Shown: positions 26,287 to 35,450 of the stretch, piece after piece | Numbering within the stretch: the first letter of the stretch is position 1 | Layout of the letters: every line of letters begins with the position of its first letter | Origin: Patiriisocius marinus | GTDB lineage: Bacteria; Bacteroidota; Bacteroidia; Flavobacteriales; Flavobacteriaceae | Direction: 5' to 3' | Assembly (NCBI RefSeq): GCF_008974325.1 | Contig: NZ_BKCG01000002.1 | Coordinates: forward strand, 372,001 to 436,000 | Length of the DNA: 64,000 nt | Notes under the pieces: generated by a model | What the model was told of the DNA's origin: nothing | The model's database searches: none | Seen by the model: only the letters and a program-made list of their open reading frames with translations | Program-made: the position numbers and the translations under genes

Positions 26287-28719
26287 TTATGAATCTTTCT
26301 TTAAGAACGTTTTTAAATTGTTATAGTCAATAAAATAGGTAACTCTTAAAGATACGGTGTTTTGAATTTCTTGATCAAATAACGAACCTAAACTTTCAGT
26401 ATAATTTACTGTTGATTCATTATCGTTATTGAAAATTTGATTTCTGTATAACAGTGTCGCTTCACTACCTGGGGCAAACCTCCAGGTGTAACTTAAATCG
26501 AGGTTCCAAATATTAAAGTTAGCGTTAGGATCTTCATCAGTAGTATCATAACTAGCTAATTGACGTGTTCCATCTTCATTAAGTTCAAAAAATATGTTTT
26601 CAGTATAATCCACTGTTGTCCAAAAATTTCTAAAACGAAAGTTGATTGCTTTGTACGGATCAAAATTATAGCTTGCAGTAATAGCGTTTTCTAAACTAGT
26701 AATGTTTCGTTGTCCTAAAATGACCTCGTCATCAATAATGTTTACGTAACCAAAATTTTTATTTCTTAATGAAAAATCTGAGCGAAGTATCATATTAAAC
26801 TTATCAGAGAATCTATATCTAGGAGAAAAATCAATGTAATATTGTCTTTGCGGATCATCAAAAGCGACTCTGCATCCTAGACCTGAATCTAAAGCAAATT
26901 TCTTTCTAAAGTCTGAAGAAATCCAAACACGACCTCCTACACTTTCAGGAAAAGAAACAAAACGTCCAGCAACTCTTGCTTCAAAATAGTCATCTCTTTT
27001 AGAGTCCCAAGAAACATTTCCACCAAAAGCAAACCGAGTAGGGAGTACAAAAAAGCTGTTAAAATTAATATAATTTTGAGTTTGTACACTTGGCTTATAA
27101 AGGCGTGAGTGTCGAGCTGTTAACTGAAAACGATATTTATTGAATGTTTTCGTTGGATTAAAAATTTCGTACGAAAGTCCTGCTACAAAGTTGTTGTAGT
27201 TGTTTGTTCGGTTTAAACCTAAATCATTAATATCAAAGGTTGTGTTTGCAAAATCGTGACCTACACGATATCTAAATTTACCTTGAGTGCTAGCAATATC
27301 TAGTTCTGTTCTAAGTCCAGATTGGTTTCCTGTTGCCAAATTTACATTACTAACTATTGCACGACCGCTAGTATTATAGGTGTTTTCTTTATCTGAAACA
27401 TCAAATACGACTGCAGTTACATTTGCATCTCTAAAATGTCCATCTCTCACAACATTTGTATTGATTAAGGATATGGAAGAGTTATCATTAAATTGTTGAT
27501 CTAATACAACAATGTTATAGTTTGTTAGTGGTTCAACCTCAACTTCGCGTATGGTTCCAGTAATTGAATCCCTTACAGCTGTAAAAGTACGTTCAGTGAT
27601 TGCATTAAAAATTCCTATTCCTAAATTTTCTTGTGTTCTTCCTGAAACTTTAATAGCATTAAGTAATTGGACTCTTTTTGGAAATTCGTCAATTACTTCG
27701 TGCTCTCCTAATTCTTCTAATGGTCCAGAAGGGCGATTTCCTACACGTCTAGAAAAGAAGATTCTTCCTTTATTGAATAGTTCCGTTCCTTCTTTAAAAA
27801 ATTGTCTTTGTTCAGAGAAAGTCTGTTCAAATGGACCAAGGTTTAATGTAACGTTGTCAAATGCTGCTTGACCAAAATCTGGAATTAATGTAGCATCGAG
27901 TGTAAAACTATCGCTCAACCCATATTTGATATCCATACCTGCACTAATTGAAGTTTCGGTTTCTCCTTCAAAATTAGATACAACTCCTTGCGCAAATGGG
28001 AATAGTGTTAATCGAGTAGGGGGATTTATGTTTCTTATACCAGAAATACTTGCATTGTATTGTGTTCTTTTTCCTTTTGTATTATCTATAGGAGCAAAAC
28101 TGTGTGTTTCATTAATATGAATCATTTTACGATATAAATTAATACTCCAGTCTTGGACTTCTATTTCAGGAAATCTTAATGCTCGATATGGTATTTTAAA
28201 TTCGGCATACCATCCTTTTGCATCTTTACTCATTCTTCCTTCAAAAACAACATTATAGCCTAAATCCTCGTTGTTTATTGAAATTTTAGAATCAAAAATT
28301 GTCCCAGCACTTGTTATCCCAAAGCGTGTTTCGTTAATGCCATCATTGTAAGTGTTAAGTGCAATAGCTATGTAATCTGCTTGTACATTGATGTCATCAC
28401 GTTGCGAAAATTGACTTGCAATAGCATCAGGATCTAGATCATTTAAATATACAGCTACATAAACCGCTTTATCATCGTATGCAAGTTGGAACTCAGTTTC
28501 ATATCCTTTCGAAATATCACCTTCAGTTCCTGGATCTAACATGTTAAAATTACCATACTTTGGTAAGGAATTCCAAATGACATCGTCTAAAGTTCCATCA
28601 ATTTTTGGGCTATTTGTAATTCTAGATGCTTCAACACTTCTCTTTGAAACTTGAGAAAATGATATTGTAATTGCGCTAATGAAGAAAAGGATTGAAAGAA
28701 AATTTCGGCGTAGATTCAT
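26287..28719 (-). CDS. DUF5916 protein with CBM9-like N-terminal domain (810 aa)
   Basis: The signal peptide is residues 1-22. The segment SPKIDGTLDDVIWNSLPKYGNF begins a carbohydrate-binding-module-9-like beta-sandwich of about 200 residues. The rest (from FSEQRQFFKEGTELFNKGRIFFSRRVG) is a long series of outer-membrane-type beta strands ending in LRVTYFIDYNNLKTFLKK. DUF5916 proteins are outer-membrane-associated in Bacteroidota, with no proven substrate. A TAGATTTG promoter box precedes it. It is monocistronic as far as visible. Confidence 0.87.
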   Translation of the reverse strand: MNLRRNFLSILFFISAITISFSQVSKRSVEASRITNSPKIDGTLDDVIWNSLPKYGNFNMLDPGTEGDISKGYETEFQLAYDDKAVYVAVYLNDLDPDAIASQFSQRDDINVQADYIAIALNTYNDGINETRFGITSAGTIFDSKISINNEDLGYNVVFEGRMSKDAKGWYAEFKIPYRALRFPEIEVQDWSINLYRKMIHINETHSFAPIDNTKGKRTQYNASISGIRNINPPTRLTLFPFAQGVVSNFEGETETSISAGMDIKYGLSDSFTLDATLIPDFGQAAFDNVTLNLGPFEQTFSEQRQFFKEGTELFNKGRIFFSRRVGNRPSGPLEELGEHEVIDEFPKRVQLLNAIKVSGRTQENLGIGIFNAITERTFTAVRDSITGTIREVEVEPLTNYNIVVLDQQFNDNSSISLINTNVVRDGHFRDANVTAVVFDVSDKENTYNTSGRAIVSNVNLATGNQSGLRTELDIASTQGKFRYRVGHDFANTTFDINDLGLNRTNNYNNFVAGLSYEIFNPTKTFNKYRFQLTARHSRLYKPSVQTQNYINFNSFFVLPTRFAFGGNVSWDSKRDDYFEARVAGRFVSFPESVGGRVWISSDFRKKFALDSGLGCRVAFDDPQRQYYIDFSPRYRFSDKFNMILRSDFSLRNKNFGYVNIIDDEVILGQRNITSLENAITASYNFDPYKAINFRFRNFWTTVDYTENIFFELNEDGTRQLASYDTTDEDPNANFNIWNLDLSYTWRFAPGSEATLLYRNQIFNNDNESTVNYTESLGSLFDQEIQNTVSLRVTYFIDYNNLKTFLKKDS

Positions 28720-28753
28720 ATTAAATTCTAGAGACGTTCGAATGCATTTTTTA

Positions 28754-28761
28754 CAAATCTA
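28754..28761 (-). promoter_or_regulatory. Promoter -7 box TAGATTTG
   Basis: TAnnTTTG on the minus strand, 35 nt before the ATG of the DUF5916 gene. Confidence 0.55.
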
Positions 28762-28975
28762 TAAGAGTCAACATTCCTTTCTATTAATAAAAAGTTAAAT
28801 TAGTAGTACATAAATTAACACTCTTAAAAAGAATACTTAATTTCGTTAGAATGGAAATTGACTAAAACACTGAAATATTGAGTAAAAGAATTATTTTACT
28901 CACATTTTAAAACAATGAATAACTAAAATAAAATCATTTATTATAAATATTAATTGATTGTATAAATAAGCTACT

Positions 28976-29575
28976 ATGAGCAACTATCGCTTTTTTGACG
29001 AGTACAATGAAGAAACAACAGAAGAACTAAAAAATAATTATTCTAATATAATATCAGGTTTAGGTGAAGATATTACTCGTGAAGGAATAGTAAAAACCCC
29101 AGAAAGAGCTTCAAAAGCGATGCAGTTTTTAACACAGGGTTATGATCAAGATCCTGCCGAAATTTTAAAAGGAGCAATGTTTGCTGAGGACTATAATGAT
29201 ATGGTTATTATTAAAGATATTGAATTGTACAGTTTGTGCGAGCACCATATTCTCCCTTTTTTTGGTAAAGCACACGTTGCTTATATACCTAACGGGCATA
29301 TTGTAGGATTAAGTAAAATACCAAGAGTTGTTGATGTATTTGCTCGTAGATTGCAAGTGCAAGAGCGATTAACTCATGATATACTTGAGTGTATTAATGA
29401 TACATTAAAACCTAAAGGAGTTGCTGTTGTTATTGAGGCTAGTCATATGTGTATGATGATGCGCGGTGTTCAAAAACAAAACAGCGTGACTACTACTTCA
29501 GGGTTTCGTGGTCAGTTTGAAAAAATTGAAACTCGTAATGAATTTCTGAAACTTATTAGTAGTAGTCTATCGTAG
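28976..29575 (+). CDS. folE: GTP cyclohydrolase I (199 aa)
   Basis: Converts GTP to dihydroneopterin triphosphate, the first step of folate/pterin synthesis; acts as a homodecamer in the cytosol. The zinc ligands are visible: Cys88 and His91 in LCEHH, and Cys159 in SHMCMMMRG. The catalytic loop [24 protein letters not shown] and the GTP-binding end [12 protein letters not shown] are intact. The length is typical. It stands alone with no folate genes nearby; a 102-aa membrane protein follows 76 nt later. Confidence 0.96.
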   Translation: MSNYRFFDEYNEETTEELKNNYSNIISGLGEDITREGIVKTPERASKAMQFLTQGYDQDPAEILKGAMFAEDYNDMVIIKDIELYSLCEHHILPFFGKAHVAYIPNGHIVGLSKIPRVVDVFARRLQVQERLTHDILECINDTLKPKGVAVVIEASHMCMMMRGVQKQNSVTTTSGFRGQFEKIETRNEFLKLISSSLS

Positions 29576-29651
29576 TATTTTTTTGGTATAGAAGTTGCTT
29601 TGTATGTTGTAATAAATTACGGGTCAAATAGACTAATAAATAAAACACAAC

Positions 29652-29960
29652 ATGCAAAATATAAAAACATCATTGCTAAGAAAGAGTTTGCTCTTTGATG
29701 CGATAGGTATGGTTACTATGGCCATCCCAGTAATAGGACCATTTTTAGACATTATTTGGGCACCATATGCCGCTAAACAAATGAGTGAAATGTATAAAGG
29801 AAGAGAAGGTAAAATAGCCTCAGTAATTGTCTTTATTGAAGAGATTATACCTATGACCGATTTTATACCAACATTCACCTTAATGTGGTTGTATACATTT
29901 GTTTGGAAAAAAGAAGATTCTAGAACAATGCAACCTATTGAAATTAGAATAGACGATTAA
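29652..29960 (+). CDS. Small membrane protein of unknown family (102 aa)
   Basis: Two hydrophobic segments are visible: DAIGMVTMAIPVIGPFLDIIWAPYAA, and one around FIPTFTLMWLYTFVW. The C-terminal tail is charged. I do not recognise the family. It lies between folE and a terminator and may be read through from folE. The ATG at 29652 is the first of the frame. Confidence 0.65.
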   Translation: MQNIKTSLLRKSLLFDAIGMVTMAIPVIGPFLDIIWAPYAAKQMSEMYKGREGKIASVIVFIEEIIPMTDFIPTFTLMWLYTFVWKKEDSRTMQPIEIRIDD

Positions 29961-29979
29961 TTAATATCCTTTTTATAAG

Positions 29980-30012
29980 AAATGCCCAAGATTTAAACCT
30001 TGGGCATTTTTG
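29980..30012. terminator. Bidirectional terminator
   Basis: AAATGCCCAAG pairs with CTTGGGCATTT (8-nt loop), followed by T-rich DNA. It separates convergent transcripts. Confidence 0.88.
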
Positions 30013-30066
30013 TTTTTAACTAGTTATGTTAATTTCTGAAATTATAAAAAAAGGAAGTAAAATCTT

Positions 30067-30375
30067 TTAGTTGTCATCTTTCAGAAGAAATCCAAGTCGC
30101 ATACTGCGAATCATTTTCTTTTCAAAATTCCAGAAAAATTGAAACTCACCAAAAAGCCATCCGAAGAAAACTAAAAATACTTGATAGAGTGGGAAAACCA
30201 TTAAAATTCTAATAGGCCAATATATATACCACGCTAGATTGTTAGAAATGCCAACAGCTTCAGTTACTGGCCCAGCTATTTTAGCTGCCGTACTTCCTGT
30301 AATTGCAAAGACTATAAAAATGACTGTTAATTGCCAGTTAGTGGTAATATTCCACTTTTCTTTTAATCGTTTCAT
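30067..30375 (-). CDS. DUF6787-like small membrane protein (102 aa)
   Basis: Two or three membrane helices (LTVIFIVFAITGSTAAKI, YIYWPIRILMVFPLYQVFLVFFGWLFG) are followed by the conserved tail FQFFWNFEKKMIRSMRLGF. I recall this tail from the Bacteroidota DUF6787 family. Its start overlaps the stop of the upstream lipoprotein by 4 nt (30372-30375), so the two are translationally coupled. Function unknown. Confidence 0.72.
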   Translation of the reverse strand: MKRLKEKWNITTNWQLTVIFIVFAITGSTAAKIAGPVTEAVGISNNLAWYIYWPIRILMVFPLYQVFLVFFGWLFGEFQFFWNFEKKMIRSMRLGFLLKDDN

Positions 30376-30779
30376 TTAAGACGTTGATTGTATTTTTGCT
30401 CAAAAAATTGGAAATAATTAAAGAGTAAATAGTTTACTTCTTTTCCGTAGTGAACATTTCGGTCATAATTTATTTCTTGTGGATATAAATCTCGAGAACG
30501 TGATATATCTCTTACTCGTCTGTTGTATTCTTGAGAGTAAAACAAGTTTTTACTTTCTAAAAAAGTTTCACTGTAATATTCCTCATTTGGCTGTGTGCTT
30601 AAATACCTTTCAAATCCTTGTTCTAAAATTATTATTTCATAATCAAGAGATTCATTTGCAATTGTTATAGTGTCTGTAATGACATTATTTGCATCTTTAG
30701 TTCCACCAGGCATCTCTTTGCTAGGTTTACAATTTATTAGTGAAATACACAGTACAAGATAGAGTGGAAGAAGCTTCAT
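30372..30779 (-). CDS. DUF6146-like lipoprotein (135 aa)
   Basis: A lipoprotein signal with lipobox Cys in SLINC-KPSKEM. The mature part contains YEIIILEQGFERYLSTQP and ESKNLFYSQEYNRRVRD, as in the DUF6146 family found with DUF6787 in flavobacteria (family names from memory). The four-base overlap with the membrane-protein gene suggests the two products act together in the envelope. Confidence 0.7.
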   Translation of the reverse strand: MKLLPLYLVLCISLINCKPSKEMPGGTKDANNVITDTITIANESLDYEIIILEQGFERYLSTQPNEEYYSETFLESKNLFYSQEYNRRVRDISRSRDLYPQEINYDRNVHYGKEVNYLLFNYFQFFEQKYNQRLK

Positions 30780-30847
30780 AGTAAATAAAAAATAAAATTA
30801 TACAATTAAATTAAGAGTCTAACATTTTTAACGTGCTTTAACAAAAA

Positions 30848-30875
30848 AAAGCCACTTCTATTAAGAAATGGCTTT
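30848..30875 (-). terminator. Terminator of the DUF937 gene
   Basis: AAAGCCA-C-TTCT pairs with AGAA-A-TGGCTTT. On the minus strand a run of eight T follows. Confidence 0.8.
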
Positions 30876-30905
30876 AATGATATTAAGCTATTGTTTTTGG
30901 AATTT

Positions 30906-31553
30906 TTATTTTCCGAAAAGACCTCCTAAAAGACCACCAATTCCACCAGAATTACTGTTTCCGCCACCAAGTACCATTCCAGCGATATCATCAATAACGC
31001 TTCCGTCATTGTCACCATCTAAAATAGACTCGATTAAGCTTTGTTGTTTTGGTTGTGCATCATTTCCACCACCAAGTAAACCACCAAGTAAGTTTCCAAT
31101 ACCATTTTGGTCAGCTACGTTTTGTTCTTTTGTCTGTTTTCCTAAATACCCAAGTAATACTGGAGCTGCAACTTGTAAAATTTGCATGACACCGTTTGTA
31201 TCAATACCTGATTTTTTAGAAACTGCACCAACCACATTATCTTGAGATCCACCTAATACGTGACCTAAGATACCTAAGCCGTCTCTTTTTACTTCTTCAT
31301 TAACTCCACCACCAAAAAGACCTCCAAGGTTGTCTAGTATACTTCCATCGTGTTTTCCACCGCTAAGTGCACTCATTAAACCTGCGGCACCATCAGGACT
31401 ACTTGCATTTCTTTTCATTGCTCCCATTAATAATGGTAAAGCTGCTGTTAATGCGGAAGCAGTTTTATCTGCTGGTTGATTTGTTTCTTGACTAAGGCCA
31501 CCAATTAATTGACGTCCCATATCACTGTTTAATAAGTCTAATATTCCTGACAT
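30906..31553 (-). CDS. DUF937 family glycine-rich protein (215 aa)
   Basis: Two helical repeats of the YidB-like DUF937 type (LLNSDMGRQLIGGLSQETNQ; then DGLGILGHVLGGSQDNVVGAVSKKSG, APVLLGYLGKQ). They are separated by and followed by glycine-rich linkers (GNLLGGLLGGG, GGIGGLLGGLFGK). No signal peptide. DUF937 proteins are cytosolic and uncharacterised. Monocistronic, ending at the terminator at 30848-30875. Confidence 0.88.
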   Translation of the reverse strand: MSGILDLLNSDMGRQLIGGLSQETNQPADKTASALTAALPLLMGAMKRNASSPDGAAGLMSALSGGKHDGSILDNLGGLFGGGVNEEVKRDGLGILGHVLGGSQDNVVGAVSKKSGIDTNGVMQILQVAAPVLLGYLGKQTKEQNVADQNGIGNLLGGLLGGGNDAQPKQQSLIESILDGDNDGSVIDDIAGMVLGGGNSNSGGIGGLLGGLFGK

Positions 31554-31622
31554 TTTTATTTGAGTTTTTTAAATTAAATTACTGTTTTCATAAATGTACA
31601 AAAAAACAATCTATCAAAACTT

Positions 31623-31659
31623 AAACAACCTGTAACTTTTTAAGTGTTACAGGTTGTTT
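31623..31659 (-). terminator. Terminator of the serC-serA operon
   Basis: AAACAACCTGTAAC pairs with GTTACAGGTTGTTT, a 14-bp perfect stem with 9-nt loop, 33 nt after the serA stop. Confidence 0.9.
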
Positions 31660-31691
31660 TCGTTAATTGTAATTAAATAAACGTTAAGCCG

Positions 31692-32642
31692 TTAGCCTAA
31701 TATCTCTACAATTTGACTTGCAAGCTCAGTACCTATTCTATCTTGAGCTTCATTAGTAGCAGCTCCAATGTGTGGTGTTAACGAAATTCTGTGATTCATT
31801 AATACTTTCATTGCTGGAGTTGGTTCTTCTTCGAAAGTATCTAGCCCCGCAAAAGATAATTTACCGCTATCTAAAGCTTTTACGAGTGCAACCTCATCAA
31901 TCACACCACCTCTAGCAGCGTTAATTATTGCAGCACCATCTTTCATTTTAGCTATTTCGGCTTCGCCTATTACATATTCTTTTTGTGCAGGAACATGTAA
32001 TGTAATGAAATCACTATGTTGAATTAATTCTGAAACAGGCTCCGTTTTAATTTTCAATGTTACTTTTTGACCGTCGTAAAAATCAAGTGTTATATCTGCT
32101 TCACCTACATAGTTGTCACTTGCAATTACCTTCATACCACAACCAAGTGCTATTTTAGCAACTTCACGACCTATTCGTCCAAAACCGATAATTCCAATCG
32201 TTTTACCACGAAGTTCAGCACCTTGTGCGTAATTCTTTTTTAAGTCTTTAAAACGTGTATCACCATCTAAGGGCATATTACGGTTAGCATCATATAAAAA
32301 GCGAACACCTCCAAAAAGGTGAGCAAATACTAATTCGGCTACTGATGAAGAAGAGGCTGCAGGTGTATTAATTACCTTTAAGCCTTTTTCGCGAGCATAG
32401 GTAACATCAATATTGTCCATACCAACGCCGCCACGACCAATAACTTTTAAAGTAGGGCAGGCGTCAATTAATTCTTTCCTTGCTGTAGTTGCGCTTCGAA
32501 CTAATAATACTGAAATTTTATGTTCGTTGATAAAATTTACAAGTTGCTCTTGAGCAACTTTAGTTGTAATTACTTCATATCCTGCTTTTTCTAAAGCGTC
32601 GATACCTGATTTTGAAACTCCGTCGTTTGCTAATACTTTCAT
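31692..32642 (-). CDS. serA: D-3-phosphoglycerate dehydrogenase, short form without ACT domain (316 aa)
   Basis: NAD-dependent D-2-hydroxyacid dehydrogenase. It has the nucleotide-binding GKTIGIIGFGRIGREVAKI, catalytic Arg in INAARGGVIDE, Glu in FEEEPTP, and His in LTPHIGAAT. GRGGVGMDNIDV and AASSSSVAELVFAHLF are the substrate-side hallmarks of phosphoglycerate dehydrogenase. There is no C-terminal ACT domain, so the usual serine feedback site is absent. It lies 77 nt after serC, which catalyses the next step, supporting the serA assignment. Confidence 0.92.
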   Translation of the reverse strand: MKVLANDGVSKSGIDALEKAGYEVITTKVAQEQLVNFINEHKISVLLVRSATTARKELIDACPTLKVIGRGGVGMDNIDVTYAREKGLKVINTPAASSSSVAELVFAHLFGGVRFLYDANRNMPLDGDTRFKDLKKNYAQGAELRGKTIGIIGFGRIGREVAKIALGCGMKVIASDNYVGEADITLDFYDGQKVTLKIKTEPVSELIQHSDFITLHVPAQKEYVIGEAEIAKMKDGAAIINAARGGVIDEVALVKALDSGKLSFAGLDTFEEEPTPAMKVLMNHRISLTPHIGAATNEAQDRIGTELASQIVEILG

Positions 32643-32719
32643 TTAAAACTTATTTTTAATCTCTACAGTAGTAGAAACCGGTTTTATTATTATTTATCGT
32701 AGTTGAAATCCTTAATTAT

Positions 32720-33787
32720 TTATGCTACTTTTTCTAACTCTTTCATAACATCAACTAACACTTGTACGCTTTCTACAGAAAGAGCGTTGTACATTGATGC
32801 TCTGTAACCGCCCACACTACGGTGACCATTTAAGCCATTTATTCCAGCTTTAGCACACATAGTATCAAATGTTTCTTTTAAAGCATCATTTGTAAGTACA
32901 AACGTAGCATTCATCTTAGATCTATCTTCTTTGTTCGCTACAAAACCATTAAACAATGGATTGCGATCAATTTCTGTATAGAGTATTTCGGCTTTTTTAT
33001 TATTTATTTTTTCAATAGCTGCAACGCCACCTTGTTCTTTTAGCCACTCCATTGTTAACATTGATACGTAGATTGGGAATACAGCGGGTGTATTAAACAT
33101 ACTGTCTTTAGAAATGTGAACTTTATAATCGAGCATTGAAGGAATCTGGCGAGTAACTTTACCTAGTATTTCTTCTTTAACTACAACTAGAGTCGTTCCT
33201 GCTGGTCCCATATTTTTCTGAGCTCCAGCATATATTAAATCGAATTTAGAAAAATCTAAAACTCTTGAAAATATGTCACTACTCATATCGCATATTAAAG
33301 GACAGTCAGTTTCTGGAAACTCATTCATTTGAGTTCCAAAAATAGTATTGTTACTTGTGCAGTGAACGTAGTCTAATCCAGAAGAAATAGTTACATTTTT
33401 AGGGATATAATTAAAGTTAGCTTCTTTAGATGATGCTAAAATTTCAACTTCACCAAAAAGCTTAGCTTCTTTAATTGCTTTGTCAGACCAAGTTCCTGTA
33501 TTATAATATCCAGCTTTTGTTTCTAGTAAATTATAAGCCACCATTAAAAACTCCATACTAGCTCCACCTTGTAAAAACAATGCTTTATATCCTTTGTTTT
33601 GTAGTCCTAAATGTTCTAAAGCTAATTCTTGTGCACGTTCCATAACCGCTACAAAAGGCTTGCTTCGGTGTGAAATCTCTAAAATAGAAAGATTTAGTTC
33701 GTTAAAGTTTAAAACCGCTTGTGATGCTTTTTCAAAAACAGATTGTGGTAAAATACAAGGTCCTGCGCTAAAATTGTGTTTTTTCAT
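32720..33787 (-). CDS. serC: Phosphoserine aminotransferase (355 aa)
   Basis: PLP enzyme of serine (and pyridoxine) synthesis. It opens with the family signature HNFSAGPCILPQSVFEKA. ISHRSKPFVAVMERA and FLQGGASMEFLMVA bind the cofactor phosphate. The PLP lysine sits in YAGAQKNMGPAG. The C-terminal INGLNGHRSVGGYRASMYNA carries the substrate-phosphate arginines. A near-consensus -7 box (CATCTTTG) lies just upstream at 33810-33817. It forms an operon with serA. Confidence 0.96.
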   Translation of the reverse strand: MKKHNFSAGPCILPQSVFEKASQAVLNFNELNLSILEISHRSKPFVAVMERAQELALEHLGLQNKGYKALFLQGGASMEFLMVAYNLLETKAGYYNTGTWSDKAIKEAKLFGEVEILASSKEANFNYIPKNVTISSGLDYVHCTSNNTIFGTQMNEFPETDCPLICDMSSDIFSRVLDFSKFDLIYAGAQKNMGPAGTTLVVVKEEILGKVTRQIPSMLDYKVHISKDSMFNTPAVFPIYVSMLTMEWLKEQGGVAAIEKINNKKAEILYTEIDRNPLFNGFVANKEDRSKMNATFVLTNDALKETFDTMCAKAGINGLNGHRSVGGYRASMYNALSVESVQVLVDVMKELEKVA

Positions 33788-33932
33788 GGGTGCTGAAGTT
33801 TATTTTTTACAAAGATGTGAAATAGGGAAAACAATATAAAATGAACGCATAGATTTAATTGTTAAGTTATTAACCTTGTGAAAATATGTGTTAAGAATAA
33901 AATTTGTGATTACGGAATATCTAATAATCCTA

Positions 33933-34949
33933 CTATATATTTAAGATAAATTCAATGGTGTCAACACCGTCAGCATAGTCCCAAAGTTGAGGATTTTGAG
34001 TTTCTCCGTGTGCTAAGTGATCGTTTGAAACAATACATTGAATTTGATCAGTCTCATTTTCTAGTTTTTGTTTTGCTTTCTCAACAGTTTCGTAAAACTC
34101 GTAAAAAACAACCGAAATAGGAGAAGAGTAACCCGCATCTTCTTTCAATAACATAAATTCATTATCAAGTAATTTTATATTACTCATTAAATAAACAGCT
34201 TTGTTATAATCGTAGTTATTTGCATATTTATGATTATTAATGATATCTTTTGCAATAAACATATTATTAAAAAAGTGATCCCAATCATACCCTTTAGGCA
34301 CTAATATTTTAGAGACATTTCGGCAACCAAGTCCAAAATATGTAAAAACATCTTTCGCTAATAATTGCATTTGCTCAGGTGTTTCGTTACCAGTAATAAG
34401 CGCAACGCTATTTCTGTTTTTGCGAATAATATTTGGATGTTTCTTGAAATAATAGTCAAAATAACGAGCAGTGTTATTACTACCAGTAGCTATAACTGCA
34501 TCAAAATCGGTTAGCTGATCTTTAGTAGTACGGATGTAGTTCTTAAATTCAGGATTTATTTCAAATAGCTTCTGTGTTAAATAACTAAGTAGAATTTTAT
34601 CGTTTGATGACATTTTAGATAAAACAGTATTACCTGTAATAAGTACAGAAATAAAATCATGAAAACCAACAAGCGGAATATTCCCTGCCATTACAATAGC
34701 AATTGTCTTGGGATTTAAATTTTCTTCGGAAATATTATATAACGAAACCCATTGCTCTAAATTTGATTTTGTTAATGCTTCGCTCCATTGCTTAAGTGCT
34801 AATAATACAGAATCCTCTGTGAACCACCCGTTGTTAGCGCGAGCAGCTGAAAGTAATTCTCTCATTTCAATACTTTCTGGTTGAGAAATATTGTTTTGAA
34901 TTGTTGCACCTAAAGCTGTAAAAGCGTTAATTCTTTCTTGTAATTTCAT
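33933..34949 (-). CDS. Acyl-CoA reductase, LuxC-like (338 aa)
   Basis: Aldehyde-dehydrogenase-fold protein of the LuxC/acyl-CoA reductase family. It has an Rossmann-type segment IAIVMAGNIPLVGFHDFISVLITGN, the ATGSNNTARYF turn, and the candidate nucleophile Cys in FGLGCRNVSKILVP. Such genes sit next to this ferredoxin and serC/serA in many Bacteroidota genomes. The physiological acyl substrate is unknown. The divergent promoter region with the ferredoxin is unusually compact (boxes at 34980-34997). Confidence 0.85.
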   Translation of the reverse strand: MKLQERINAFTALGATIQNNISQPESIEMRELLSAARANNGWFTEDSVLLALKQWSEALTKSNLEQWVSLYNISEENLNPKTIAIVMAGNIPLVGFHDFISVLITGNTVLSKMSSNDKILLSYLTQKLFEINPEFKNYIRTTKDQLTDFDAVIATGSNNTARYFDYYFKKHPNIIRKNRNSVALITGNETPEQMQLLAKDVFTYFGLGCRNVSKILVPKGYDWDHFFNNMFIAKDIINNHKYANNYDYNKAVYLMSNIKLLDNEFMLLKEDAGYSSPISVVFYEFYETVEKAKQKLENETDQIQCIVSNDHLAHGETQNPQLWDYADGVDTIEFILNI

Positions 34950-34979
34950 ACTTGGTTTGGAGTTGCCGATTGTAGACGT

Positions 34980-34987
34980 TAAATTTG
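34980..34987 (+). promoter_or_regulatory. Promoter -7 box TAAATTTG for the ferredoxin
   Basis: TAnnTTTG on the plus strand, 29 nt before the ATG at 35017. A TTTG lies 20 nt upstream as a plausible -33 element. Confidence 0.65.
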
Positions 34988-34989
34988 CA

Positions 34990-34997
34990 CAAAGTTA
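34990..34997 (-). promoter_or_regulatory. Promoter -7 box TAACTTTG for the acyl-CoA reductase
   Basis: TAnnTTTG on the minus strand, 40 nt before the ATG at 34949, with a TTG 23 nt upstream. It lies 2 nt from the opposing plus-strand box, so the two promoters probably cannot be occupied together. Confidence 0.62.
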
Positions 34998-35016
34998 AGA
35001 AAAAGAACCCCATACT

Positions 35017-35367
35017 ATGGCAATAATAATAACAGACGAATGTATCAATTGTGGTGCATGTGAACCGGAATGTCCAAACACAGCAATTTACGAAGGAGCA
35101 GATGACTGGCGTTACGCTGATGGTACTGATTTAGAGGGTAGTTTAGTACTGCCTAATGGAAAATCAGTTGATGCAGAAGAAACGCAGGAACCAATTAGTG
35201 ACGAAATCTATTATATAGTAGCAGATAAGTGTACAGAATGTAAAGGTTTCCATGAGGAGCCACAATGTGCAGCTGTTTGTCCAGTGGATTGTTGTATTCC
35301 AGATGATGATAATGTTGAAACAGAAGAAGTATTACTAGGTAAACAAGCATTTATGCACCATAAGTAA
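35017..35367 (+). CDS. 4Fe-4S dicluster ferredoxin (116 aa)
   Basis: Small cytosolic electron carrier. The first cluster motif is [16 protein letters not shown]. The second, [22 protein letters not shown], has the enlarged spacing between the second and third cysteine seen in Chromatium-type ferredoxins. A 50-residue insertion separates the motifs. It diverges from the acyl-CoA reductase, a plausible but unproven redox partner. It ends at a strong terminator. Confidence 0.93.
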   Translation: MAIIITDECINCGACEPECPNTAIYEGADDWRYADGTDLEGSLVLPNGKSVDAEETQEPISDEIYYIVADKCTECKGFHEEPQCAAVCPVDCCIPDDDNVETEEVLLGKQAFMHHK

Positions 35368-35388
35368 ACATATTTCAATTTCATTGTA

Positions 35389-35423
35389 TAAAAAAAGCAT
35401 CCACTAAAGTGGGTGCTTTTTTT
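35389..35423. terminator. Bidirectional terminator after the ferredoxin gene
   Basis: A run of A, then GCATCCACT pairing with AGTGGGTGC (one G-T), then a T run. It separates the convergent ferredoxin and symporter genes. Confidence 0.9.
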
Positions 35424-35450
35424 ATATGTTGTTTTTAGCTGAAATAATAA

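Noticed and set aside
30868-31245. Proline-rich plus-strand ORF of 125 aa
   Set aside because: It is antisense to the glycine-rich DUF937 gene; Gly codons read backwards give Pro and Ser.
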